NCBI GenBank assembly: GCA_964547995.1 | Contig: CAZJRB010000075.1 | Coordinates: 1 to 36,598, forward strand | DNA length: 36,598 bases | Origin: CAZJRB01 sp964547995 | Lineage (GTDB): Bacteria; Planctomycetota; Planctomycetia; Pirellulales; Thermoguttaceae | Direction of reading: 5' to 3' | In this document: positions 7,429-14,978 of the stretch, in pieces | How positions within the stretch are numbered: position 1 is the stretch's first letter | How the letters are laid out: the number at the start of each line of letters is the position of its first letter | Position numbers and translations under genes: made by a program | Notes under the pieces: generated by a model | The model's database searches: none | What the model was told of the DNA's origin: nothing | Seen by the model: only the letters and a program-made list of their open reading frames with translations

Positions 7429-8907
7429 ATGCCGCACATGCCACTCGTCCGAGCCCTGCGAGCCCACCTGGGGACCGAGAACGTCGTCTCGGCGCCCTCG
7501 GAACTGGCGGTCTATGATTGCGACGCGATGACGATCGAACGACGGCCGCCCGACGTGGTCGTCTTCCCCCGTTCGGCGAAGCACGTGGCCGGGGCGGTCG
7601 AGATCTGCCGCGAGCACGACGTGCCCATCGTACCGCGCGGGGCGGGCACCAGCCTTGCCGGCGGGTGCGTGCCGGTCGGCGGCGGCGTGGTCGTCATGCT
7701 CACCCGGATGAACCGCATTCTCGAGATCAGCCTCCGCGACCGCATGGCCGTGGTCGAAGCCGGCGCGAAGAACCTCCAACTGACGCAACGGCTGGCCGGC
7801 ACCGGCTATCACTTCGCCCCCGATCCGTCGAGCCAGATGGCCAGCACCATCGGCGGCAACGTGGCGACCAACGCCGGCGGGCCGCACACCTTGAAGTACG
7901 GCGTGACGGTCAACCACGTGCTGGGGCTCGAGACCGTCTTGTCCGACGGATCGATCGTGCAGCTCGGCCCGGTCGAGAACCCCGCCGAGCCGGACTTGAT
8001 CGGGCTGTTGGTCGGCGGTGAGGGTACGCTGGGAATCGTGACGAAGGTCTGGGTCCGGCTGACGCCCAACCCGCAGGACTATCGTACGATGCGCGCCGTG
8101 TTCAACTCGATCGACGACGCGTGCCGGGCAGTCAGCCGGATCATCGCCGCGGGGATCATTCCCGCCGCCATGGAACTGATGGACCACGCGATCATGACGG
8201 CCCTGGAAGAGGCGTTCCATTTCGGCTTTCCAATGGACGCCGGGGCAATCCTGGTCATCGAACTGGACGGGCCGCCCGTCGGGCTCGACGCCCAGCGCGA
8301 CCGCATTGTCCGGTTCTGCCACGATTGCGGCGCACGCGAGGTCCTCCATGCCGCAAGCCCGCAGGAACGGGAGCTGTTGTGGAAGTGCCGAAAGTCGGCC
8401 GCCGGGGCACTGGGGCGATTGGCTCCGTGTTATCTCACACAGGACGGCGTTGTGCCGCGGACGCAACTGCCGGAGATTATCCACCGCATCATCGAGATCG
8501 GCCGCCGGCGCCGGGTGCGGCTGGTCAACGTCGCTCATGCCGGCGACGGCAACGTACACCCCGTGATGCTGTTCGACCCCCGCGATCCCGACGAGATCAA
8601 ACGGGCGATGGCCGCCGGTCGGGAAATACTCGAAACGTGCATCGACTGCGGCGGCAGCATCACCGCCGAACACGGAATCGGGATCGAGAAGATCGAAATG
8701 ATGGACCGCCTGTTCGGCCCCAACGATCTGAAAGCGATGAGACGGGTACGCGAGTCGTTCGATCCGACGGGGCGTTTCAACCCGGGCAAGGTCCTGCCCG
8801 ACAAAGTAGCAGGCACACTCCGTGTGCCGTCCGCTTGTAGCGGAGGGGGAGAACGGGGGAGCAGAGCGGGGGAGCAGGAGAACAGGGGAGCAGGGGAGCA
8901 GGAGTAG
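7429..8907 (+). CDS. glcD: Glycolate/D-lactate oxidase FAD-binding subunit GlcD
   Basis: An FAD-linked oxidase of the PCMH (VAO) fold, the catalytic subunit of the GlcDEF complex that oxidises glycolate or D-lactate. Visible features are the FAD-binding IVPRGAGTSLAGGCVP, STIGGNVATNAGGPHTLKYG, GGEGTLGIVT, and the C-terminal cap ending in SITAEHGIGIEKIE and FDPTGRFNPGKVLP. The natural family end is near VLPDK. The last 33 residues (from codon 8806) are encoded by inserted repeat DNA, described separately. The start is uncertain: ATG 7429 is given, with TTG 7417 and ATG 7438 in frame and no clear SD. It is followed after 3 bp by glcE, a tight operon. Confidence 0.93.
   Translation: MPHMPLVRALRAHLGTENVVSAPSELAVYDCDAMTIERRPPDVVVFPRSAKHVAGAVEICREHDVPIVPRGAGTSLAGGCVPVGGGVVVMLTRMNRILEISLRDRMAVVEAGAKNLQLTQRLAGTGYHFAPDPSSQMASTIGGNVATNAGGPHTLKYGVTVNHVLGLETVLSDGSIVQLGPVENPAEPDLIGLLVGGEGTLGIVTKVWVRLTPNPQDYRTMRAVFNSIDDACRAVSRIIAAGIIPAAMELMDHAIMTALEEAFHFGFPMDAGAILVIELDGPPVGLDAQRDRIVRFCHDCGAREVLHAASPQERELLWKCRKSAAGALGRLAPCYLTQDGVVPRTQLPEIIHRIIEIGRRRRVRLVNVAHAGDGNVHPVMLFDPRDPDEIKRAMAAGREILETCIDCGGSITAEHGIGIEKIEMMDRLFGPNDLKAMRRVRESFDPTGRFNPGKVLPDKVAGTLRVPSACSGGGERGSRAGEQENRGAGEQE
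8806..8904 (+). repeat. Repeat DNA forming the 3' end of glcD
   Basis: Two small hairpins lie side by side: GGCACACTCCGTGTGCC (8812-8828) and CCGCTTGTAGCGG (8831-8843). A G-rich array of GGGGAGCAG-like units follows, to 8904. Translated, the array gives a Gly/Glu/Gln/Arg run with no resemblance to GlcD. The repeats therefore replaced the original stop and supply a new one (TAG 8905-8907), 3 bp before glcE. Confidence 0.75.
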
Positions 8908-8910
8908 AAG

Positions 8911-10128
8911 ATGGTCAACGACTATCTGCCGCTGACCGACACGATCGCACCGGCTGCTGCGGCCGACGTGGCCGAAGCGGTGCGCGATGCCGCCGGCCGG
9001 CCGACGCCCGTTTACCCGATCGGCGGCGGGACGGCGATGTCGTACGGCCGGCGGCCGGCCGAACCGGGCCTCGGACTCTCGACCGCCGCGTTGAACCGGA
9101 TTATCGACCATGCCGCCGACGACATGACGATCACTTTGGAGGCCGGCGTCACCGTGGCTCAATTGGCCGAGCAACTGGCGGGCCGCCGACAGCGGCTGCC
9201 GATCGACGTTCCGCTGTCTTCCCGGGCGACCATCGGCGGCGTCGTGGCGACCAACACGAGCGGACCCCGGCGGTTCGCCCACGGGACCTTGCGGGACTAC
9301 GTGATCGGCATCCGGGCGGTCGATGGTGAGGGGAACGCATTCGGCGGGGGCGGGCGGGTCGTCAAGAACGCCGCCGGATACGACCTCTGCAAGATGCTCA
9401 TCGGCTCGCTCGGCACACTCGGCATCGTCACCCAAGTAACGCTCATGGTTCGGCCCGTACCGGAAACGACCGCCCTGGTCGCCTGCGACGTCCCCGAGTT
9501 GGCGGCGGCCGAACGGCTGCTTGCCGCGCTGATCCACACGAAGACCCTGCCGGTTGCCGTCGAGCTGCTCGCCGGACCGGACCGCGGAACCGGCGGCGTC
9601 TTGGCACCGATACGTGAGCCGAACATCGCCCGGCTGATCGTCGGCTTCGAGGGGGCCGTCGATGAAGTCGATTGGATGATCGGGCAAGTCTGCAAGGAGT
9701 GGGAGGAAGAAGGCATTGGCGCGCCGATTGTTGTTCCCGGGGACGCGGCAGGCGCGGTATGGGACCGGCTGACGGAAGCCCCGGCCGACGTGCAAGTACA
9801 CGTGCGGCCCGGCGCCGCGGTCGAGACGATCGAGCGGCTGTTGGCGTTCGACCCGGGCTGTTCGATCCATGCCCGGGCCGGCGACGGGGTGATTCGGGCA
9901 ACGTTTTCGCCGCAGGCGCCGCTGACCGCTTCATCGTGCGGTGAACTCCGCAGTGTGGCGACGCCGCTCGGCGGGACCCTGGTCGTGCTCTCACCGCCCG
10001 AGGGCGTGGAGCTTTCGGCCGGGGACATTTGGGGTCCGCCCGGCGGCGGCTCGGTGGTCATGCGGGCGCTGAAGGAACGATTCGATCCGCAAGGGATTCT
10101 CAACCGGGGAAGATATGTGTTTGGCTAG
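8911..10128 (+). CDS. glcE: Glycolate oxidase FAD-binding subunit GlcE
   Basis: 405 aa, a second PCMH-type FAD protein of the glycolate/D-lactate oxidase complex. The FAD site is visible as YPIGGGTAMSYGR and ATIGGVVATNTSGPRRFAHG, followed by GGGGRVVKNAAGYDLCKML and GSLGTLGIVTQVTL. The C-terminal half is more variable and ends FDPQGILNRGRYVFG, the usual closing motif of the family. It is longer than the roughly 350 residues usual for E. coli GlcE. It starts 3 bp after glcD and stops 3 bp before glcF, so translation of the three is probably coupled. Confidence 0.92.
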   Translation: MVNDYLPLTDTIAPAAAADVAEAVRDAAGRPTPVYPIGGGTAMSYGRRPAEPGLGLSTAALNRIIDHAADDMTITLEAGVTVAQLAEQLAGRRQRLPIDVPLSSRATIGGVVATNTSGPRRFAHGTLRDYVIGIRAVDGEGNAFGGGGRVVKNAAGYDLCKMLIGSLGTLGIVTQVTLMVRPVPETTALVACDVPELAAAERLLAALIHTKTLPVAVELLAGPDRGTGGVLAPIREPNIARLIVGFEGAVDEVDWMIGQVCKEWEEEGIGAPIVVPGDAAGAVWDRLTEAPADVQVHVRPGAAVETIERLLAFDPGCSIHARAGDGVIRATFSPQAPLTASSCGELRSVATPLGGTLVVLSPPEGVELSAGDIWGPPGGGSVVMRALKERFDPQGILNRGRYVFG

Positions 10129-10131
10129 CAG

Positions 10132-11445
10132 ATGAACAACGACGATCCGCACAATTCGAACGGCCGCAAGCTCGCCGACGCACTCGATGCCGAATTGTTT
10201 CTTCGTTGCGTCCATTGCGGACTGTGTACGTCGACCTGCCCGACCTTTACCGAATTAGGGGATGAAAACGACGGGCCGCGGGGACGGATCCAACTGATGC
10301 AACTGGTTGCCGAGGGGCAATCGGATTTGACCGGCCGGGTGCAGCGGCACTTGGAACTCTGTCTCGATTGCCGGGCGTGCGAGACGGCGTGCCCTTCGGG
10401 CGTCCGGTACGGGCGGATGATCGAGCCGTTCCGGCTGGCGGTCCAGGAAGGCGACAAACGGTTCGAGAAGCGGTTCGACTGGTTCCGCGAGTTAATTCTT
10501 CTTCGGCTGTTTCCTTACGCGGACCGGATGCGGCGGTTGCTCACGCCGGTTCGGCTGGCGCAGCAATTGGGGCTTTTCTCGGCGGCCAGGCGGCTTGGCC
10601 TGCTGAAGCTGATCCCCGGCCGGTTGGGGCGGATGGTGTCGCTGTTGCCGCCGCCTGAAAGGTCGGGCCCGAAGCTGCCGAGATTTCTGCCGTCGATTGG
10701 GCGAAAGCGTGCGCGGGTGGCGTTTTTCGTCGGGTGCATCGCCGACGTCATGTTCCGCCGGACCCATTGGGCCACGCTTCGGGTCTTGCAACACAACGGT
10801 TGCGACGTTTTCGTCCCGCCCGGGCAGGGCTGCTGCGGGGCCATCCACTTCCACGCCGGCGACAACCGCGGCGCCCGGGCCATGGCCGATCAGAATCTCG
10901 TCGCGTTCGAGCTGGACCGCTACGACGCGATCGTCGTCAATCATGCCGGGTGCGGGGCCATGATGAAGGAATACGGCCTGCACTGGCAAGACGGACTGCA
11001 ACCGCACCGCGAGAAATTCTCGGCCAAGGTGATGGACGTACACGAGTTCCTCGACGCATTGGGGCCGATCCCGCCGGCCGGGCGGATCGAGGCGACGGCC
11101 ACCTACCACGACGCCTGCCACCTCGGCCACGCCCAATCCATTACGGAGCCGCCGCGCCGGTTGCTTGGCATGATTCCCGGGCTTCAACTTGTCGATCTGC
11201 CCGAGACGGAGATCTGCTGCGGCTCGGCGGGGACGTACAACCTCCTTGAAGGGGAGATGTCCGACCGGCTCGCTCGGCGGAAGCTCGAAAACATTCTCAG
11301 CACGGGCGCGGAGATCGTCCTGGCGGCCAACGCCGGCTGCCTGCTGCAAATCCAGCGCGAAGTCCGCGAGAACGGCCACCCCGTGAAGGTGATGCACCCG
11401 ATGGACCTGCTCGATCTCAGCTATCGGCGGGAGCGGGTTCCGTGA
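10132..11445 (+). CDS. glcF: Glycolate oxidase iron-sulfur subunit GlcF
   Basis: 437 aa. Two ferredoxin-type 4Fe-4S motifs sit at the N-terminus: CVHCGLCTSTCP (Cys 26, 29, 32, 36) and CLDCRACETACP (Cys 77, 80, 83, 87). Two CCG-type cysteine-rich domains follow (GCCGAIHFHAGD and, later, DACHLGHAQ with ICCGSAGTYN). This is the electron-transfer subunit that passes electrons from GlcD to the quinone pool at the membrane. It is the last gene of glcDEF and converges with the gene at 11491 with only 45 bp between stops. No terminator is visible there. Confidence 0.94.
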   Translation: MNNDDPHNSNGRKLADALDAELFLRCVHCGLCTSTCPTFTELGDENDGPRGRIQLMQLVAEGQSDLTGRVQRHLELCLDCRACETACPSGVRYGRMIEPFRLAVQEGDKRFEKRFDWFRELILLRLFPYADRMRRLLTPVRLAQQLGLFSAARRLGLLKLIPGRLGRMVSLLPPPERSGPKLPRFLPSIGRKRARVAFFVGCIADVMFRRTHWATLRVLQHNGCDVFVPPGQGCCGAIHFHAGDNRGARAMADQNLVAFELDRYDAIVVNHAGCGAMMKEYGLHWQDGLQPHREKFSAKVMDVHEFLDALGPIPPAGRIEATATYHDACHLGHAQSITEPPRRLLGMIPGLQLVDLPETEICCGSAGTYNLLEGEMSDRLARRKLENILSTGAEIVLAANAGCLLQIQREVRENGHPVKVMHPMDLLDLSYRRERVP

Positions 11446-11490
11446 TCGATGGTCGGGACGGCGGGATTCACAGTTCGCCGTTGATCGTAC

Positions 11491-12936
11491 TCATGATCCA
11501 CCTCCCCGCCCGAAAAGGCTTTGATACATCCTTCCTATGAGCCAGCGAGACTCGATGCCGAGGAATCGCCGCAACGCTGCCTTGTCGTCGCGGACCCCGA
11601 GGGATTCGAGAATGGCTCGCAACTGAGCGTGCATGACGCCCGCTGTGTCGTCTCTGGCGATGGCTCGGAGCAAGACGGTTTGCGATTCAGAGAGGTCTTC
11701 CCTTCGCGTAGGCAACGAGTCGCGGTCAAACCCCAAGTGCAATAAGTCGCTGGCAAGGGATTTGGCGCAATAAGGGGACAGGGTTGGGAGAATCTCGTCG
11801 ATGCGAGCAAAGAGACGCGAAAGCGCAGGGTCTACTAGCAAGTCTATGATCTCTTGTGCATGCCACTCCGGTTCCCCGTCTCCCCAAGTAAACGTTTCGC
11901 GGTAGTCCCAATAGTACCTATCGTGGTTCCGGAGCGGATCCACGAAAACATCAAGTGCCTCGTCGAGGCGGGACTCCGAGCCGCCGAGGACAGCCACGTG
12001 TGAAGCAGCCAGGCGGACCATGTGCGACTCGTCGTCGAGGTAATCGAGCAACGGTTCGGCGCACTCCGGCCGGCCGTGGCAGGCGTGTGCCAGGCAGAAG
12101 AGCATACTGGCTCGAGTCAGGTCATCTTCTTCGGAAGCGATCTGGGCCGGGAACTCCCGGCGCACCCGCTCGTGAGCGGCCACCAACATGCAGAACAGGT
12201 ACGGAAAGACCTGCCGGAGTGCAACGTCGCCCGTATCGAACAGCCGCCAATACTCGTCCAGGTGAGCCGCCACGGCCGTTCGCGCCTCGCGGCGCAATTG
12301 GAGGTCTGCTTCCCTCCACCCCGAGTCATCCTCGTCCTCATCCACTTCCGGTTCAGCCTCGATGCGGTCCGGGTAAACGTCACTTTGGAAGGTCCCTTCG
12401 ATGATGTACGCCAGGAGGTATACCAGATCCTCCCGAGCCACGGTTTCGGGTCGCAAGATCAGTTTCACCAGAAACGGAATCGCCAGGAGTGTCTCGTCGT
12501 AGATGGAGCCTTGATGGCAGAGTTGGTGCGACAACTCCGCTTGCTCGGATAGGGCAATATCCGGGTCGGTGGACGCGCGTGCGTTGAGCAACTCTGGGAT
12601 AAAGTAGAAATCGGGCCCCCAATCCACCTCGTCAAGCCCGTCGAGCAACGCCAGTGTTTCGGCGTCTCGGGTATCCTCCGCCAGCGGCCCCCGGCTTTCC
12701 GGCCTCTGCTTCAGCGGCTGCTGTTTGGCTTCTTCGATTTTTCCCTTCACCCAAAGGACGATCGCAATGTAGCCGATGAAGAACCCGAACATGGAGATGC
12801 CGTAGATCGCCTGAACCCATCCTGGGGCGTCATTGATGTAACCCCCCAATGGAATATTGGCAAACAGAAGCACGCCAAATAGAACGCCGAACCCCACTTG
12901 CACCATCGTCCACCGAAATGCAAAATCTCTTGCCAT
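11491..12936 (-). CDS. Membrane-anchored HEAT-like repeat protein of unknown function
   Basis: 481 aa. Two hydrophobic segments sit at the N-terminus (about 10-33 and 40-63). A Lys/Glu/Gln-rich linker follows, then a long soluble domain of paired helices reminiscent of HEAT/ARM repeats (for example YLDDESHMVRLAASHVAVLG). The segment LCHQGSIYDETLLAIPFLVK resembles a motif I have seen in HEAT-like proteins, some of them immunity-type proteins of polymorphic toxins. An acidic stretch lies near residues 198-212 (EVDEDEDD). No toxin gene lies next to it, so the immunity idea is weak. It shares strand with the kinase gene upstream (12988-13980) with a 51-bp gap. Confidence 0.75.
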   Translation of the reverse strand: MARDFAFRWTMVQVGFGVLFGVLLFANIPLGGYINDAPGWVQAIYGISMFGFFIGYIAIVLWVKGKIEEAKQQPLKQRPESRGPLAEDTRDAETLALLDGLDEVDWGPDFYFIPELLNARASTDPDIALSEQAELSHQLCHQGSIYDETLLAIPFLVKLILRPETVAREDLVYLLAYIIEGTFQSDVYPDRIEAEPEVDEDEDDSGWREADLQLRREARTAVAAHLDEYWRLFDTGDVALRQVFPYLFCMLVAAHERVRREFPAQIASEEDDLTRASMLFCLAHACHGRPECAEPLLDYLDDESHMVRLAASHVAVLGGSESRLDEALDVFVDPLRNHDRYYWDYRETFTWGDGEPEWHAQEIIDLLVDPALSRLFARIDEILPTLSPYCAKSLASDLLHLGFDRDSLPTRREDLSESQTVLLRAIARDDTAGVMHAQLRAILESLGVRDDKAALRRFLGIESRWLIGRMYQSLFGRGGGS

Positions 12937-12987
12937 GACGTTCCACCAAGAGCGGAGAGTCTCATCCCACCTGTCCCATGACCGATT

Positions 12988-13980
12988 CTATTGTACCCGG
13001 CCGGCCGCGGGAAGAGTTGCCCGATCGGCGAACGTCGCGATTTCCAGCTTCACGAGGCGGCGGACCAGCTCGTGCGGCGTTTGGGGACGGCCCAGCGGAT
13101 CCTTCGCGAGCATCCGGCCGACGAGATCGACGAGTTGCCCGGGCAAGTCCGAGACAAGCTTGTGCAGATCGGGCGGGGCGGCCGTCTTGTGCTGCTCGGC
13201 CAATTCGGCAAGTTCGCTGCCCTCGAACGGCAATCGCCCTGAAAGGACCTCGAACAGCGCGATCCCAAGGCTGTAGATGTCGCTGCGGATATCGGCCCGC
13301 ACTGCCGAGGTGATCATCTCCGGGGCCATGTAGTTGCAGGTGCCGAGCACGCAGCGGTCTACGGCCGCGTCCGTTTCGTCGTTGCGGCGGGCGAATCCCA
13401 GGTCCAGCAGCGTGACGTGGCCTTCGGCGGCGAGGAAGATATTGCCCGGCTTCACGTCGCCGTGTACCCAACCGGCATCGTGCAGTGCGGCGAGGGCTTC
13501 GGCCGTCTGCCGGACAACCCAGAGCACCACCGGCAAATCGAAACGGCACCCGGCCGCAAGGCAGGCCCGTAATGTAGAACCCTCGAGCCACGGCATGACC
13601 ACGAAACGCGGCGGTTCGCTGATGCCGGCCGCAAGGATCGGAATCAGGTGCGGGTGCGAGAGGCTTCGACCCGCCACGGCCTCGCGCCGCAACAGGCCAA
13701 CCGCGCGCGGGTCGTCCTGCCACTCGGGGCGAAGCATCTTCAGGGCATAGGGAGCGGGGCGATCGGCGGATCCCTCGGCCGGCCTTGCCCGGTAGATACG
13801 GGCAAGGCCGCCCTCGGCGGCCAGGCGGACCAGTTCCCACCGGCGTACCCGTTGTGGAAACTCCTGGCAACCGACGGGAGCCGCCGCAGCGACGCCGCCT
13901 CGCGATATTGGCTCGGTCTGGGTCATCCGATCAAGGACGCGGGAAGAGAGTTGGCGCGAAGGGTCCTCTATGGATAGCAT
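12988..13980 (-). CDS. Hanks-type Ser/Thr protein kinase (active-site motifs intact)
   Basis: 330 aa from the Met at 13980; Met 13926 is an alternative start. The frame stays open to 14484, but that part crosses AT-rich repeats and gives nonsense. Kinase motifs are complete: glycine loop AAEGGLARIY (55-63), Lys81 in YALKML, Glu100 in LLRREA, catalytic loop HGDVKPGN (Asp175, Lys177, Asn180), metal-binding DLG at 193-195, then GTCNYMAPE and SDIYSLGIALFE. HGD replaces HRD, placing it with the RD-lacking kinases. There is no transmembrane or sensor domain, so it is probably cytosolic. The substrate is unknown. It is followed on the same strand by the HEAT-like protein. Confidence 0.9.
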   Translation of the reverse strand: MLSIEDPSRQLSSRVLDRMTQTEPISRGGVAAAAPVGCQEFPQRVRRWELVRLAAEGGLARIYRARPAEGSADRPAPYALKMLRPEWQDDPRAVGLLRREAVAGRSLSHPHLIPILAAGISEPPRFVVMPWLEGSTLRACLAAGCRFDLPVVLWVVRQTAEALAALHDAGWVHGDVKPGNIFLAAEGHVTLLDLGFARRNDETDAAVDRCVLGTCNYMAPEMITSAVRADIRSDIYSLGIALFEVLSGRLPFEGSELAELAEQHKTAAPPDLHKLVSDLPGQLVDLVGRMLAKDPLGRPQTPHELVRRLVKLEIATFADRATLPAAGRVQ

Positions 13981-14051
13981 CGGTATTCGGGCGTTGTGAG
14001 TTGAGTGGAGACGGCAAGGGCCCTCGAAATGGTGGTGTCCGGCCGCGGCAC

Positions 14052-14079
14052 TTGACACCCGCGACCGCCATGGCACAAT
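14052..14079 (+). promoter_or_regulatory. Candidate promoter upstream of the rhamnose mutarotase gene
   Basis: TTGACA at 14052-14057, a 16-bp spacer and CACAAT (4 of 6 matches) at 14074-14079. Transcription from here would pass through the palindrome and the AT-rich inverted arrays before reaching the gene at 14417, giving a leader of roughly 330 nt. It also lies upstream of the divergent kinase start. Confidence 0.35.
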
Positions 14080-14136
14080 GGGGGGTTGGCTGTCCGTGGG
14101 CATGGAGCCACACGTCAAAGAAACACATACCCTAAG

Positions 14137-14339
14137 GCGGCCTGAGGCCGCAACCAAAGAGATTGCAAATTGAAAATTGAAAATTGAAAATTGAAAACTG
14201 TAAATTGGTTCGAACTTGCGTCCGGTCGGTGGTTTTGCCGCATTTGGCTGCGGATCGACCCCACGGGAAGCCGATTTCCAGCCGGGATTTCGCCGATCTT
14301 CAATCTGCAATTTGCAATTTGCAGTTTTCAATTTGCAAT
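14137..14339. repeat. AT-rich heptad arrays in inverted orientation, with a nearby GC palindrome
   Basis: GCGGCCTGAGGCCGC at 14137-14151 is a perfect 7-bp palindrome. It is followed by 14161-14208, an array of the 7-base unit AAATTGA repeated about four times with flanking variants. The reverse-complementary array (CAATTTGCAATTTGCAG...) lies at 14300-14339. The two arrays can pair imperfectly around a loop of about 90 nt. The AT-rich tract stands out in this GC-rich DNA. Together with the promoter candidate it fills the 436-bp gap between the kinase and the mutarotase gene, which holds no other gene. Confidence 0.75.
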
Positions 14340-14416
14340 ATCCCCGCGAGAAAACATGCGCGCACGGCGCGCAGAAGTTACGACGTAAGACTCTAATCCT
14401 GATAAGGAGCAACACG

Positions 14417-14893
14417 ATGAACAGACAATCTCCGTACCTGGCAGCGATGGTGGTCGTGCTGGTAGTTGGCACCTTGATCGGCATCAGCCAGGCGAGGGGG
14501 CCGCGACGTCAGGGCCGTCGGGCAAGCCGCCACGTTGAAATCACCAAGCCGAAGAAGGTCCAGCGATTCGGTTCGGTCATCGGGTTGAAGGCGGAGAAGA
14601 AGGACTACTACAACAAGTTGCACGCCAATCCCTGGCCCGAGGTCAACGCCATGATCAAGAAGTGCAACATCCGGAACTACTCGATCTACGAGGTGGAACT
14701 CGACGGGAAGCTCTACCTGTTCAGTTACTTCGAGTACACGGGCGACGACTTCAAGGCCGACATGGCCAAGATGGCGGCCGATCCGAAGACCAAAGAGTGG
14801 TGGGCCGAGACCGATCCCTGCCAGATCCGCCTACCCGGCACGCCCGAGGGAGAGCAGTGGTTGTCGATCGAAGAGGTTTACCGTTTGGATTGA
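14417..14893 (+). CDS. Exported L-rhamnose mutarotase-like protein
   Basis: 158 aa. Residues about 1-27 form a signal peptide (LAAMVVVLVVGTLIGISQARG). A basic linker follows, then a RhaM-type ferredoxin-like domain: RFGSVIGLKAEKKDYYNKLH, IRNYSIYEVELDGKLYLFSY, and DPKTKEWWAETDPCQ. RhaM interconverts the alpha and beta anomers of L-rhamnose and is normally a cytoplasmic protein of about 104 aa. Here the export signal places it outside the cytoplasm. The start is set by AAGGAG at 14404-14409, 7 nt before ATG 14417. It converges with the FucP-type permease gene. The substrate could be another deoxy sugar such as fucose. Family confidence is good; substrate is inference. Confidence 0.85.
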   Translation: MNRQSPYLAAMVVVLVVGTLIGISQARGPRRQGRRASRHVEITKPKKVQRFGSVIGLKAEKKDYYNKLHANPWPEVNAMIKKCNIRNYSIYEVELDGKLYLFSYFEYTGDDFKADMAKMAADPKTKEWWAETDPCQIRLPGTPEGEQWLSIEEVYRLD

Positions 14894-14898
14894 CAGGA

Positions 14899-14978
14899 TG
14901 TAGGACAGGTTTGCAACCTGTCCTTTCTACGGCTAGACCTGTTCATTTCCCCGGGACAGGTTACAAACCTGTCCTACA
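14899..14978. repeat. Inverted repeat (25-bp arms) that supplies the permease stop codon
   Basis: Arms 14899-14923 and 14954-14978 are reverse complements with one mismatch, separated by 30 bp. Each arm is internally palindromic (GGACAGGTTTGCAACCTGTCC). The left arm begins 5 bp after the mutarotase stop. The right arm contains the TAG (14974-14976, minus strand) that ends the permease gene, so the repeat overlaps the coding end. Confidence 0.85.

Noticed and set aside
7426..9870. 814-aa minus-strand open frame opposite glcD and glcE
   Set aside because: Arg/Asp/His-rich with no family features; it spans two well-supported + strand genes and their junction.
11446..11490. Possible terminator between glcF and the HEAT-like gene
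   Set aside because: No stable stem-loop or T-run is visible in the 45 bp.
12988..13980. Idea that this kinase is also a pseudokinase because HRD reads HGD
   Set aside because: The catalytic Asp, Lys, Asn, DLG Asp and both VAIK Lys and αC Glu are present; the Arg of HRD is not essential for catalysis.
13981..14484. N-terminal extension of the kinase frame
   Set aside because: Reads through the AT-rich arrays (giving FNFQFSIF-type sequence) and overlaps the mutarotase gene on the other strand.
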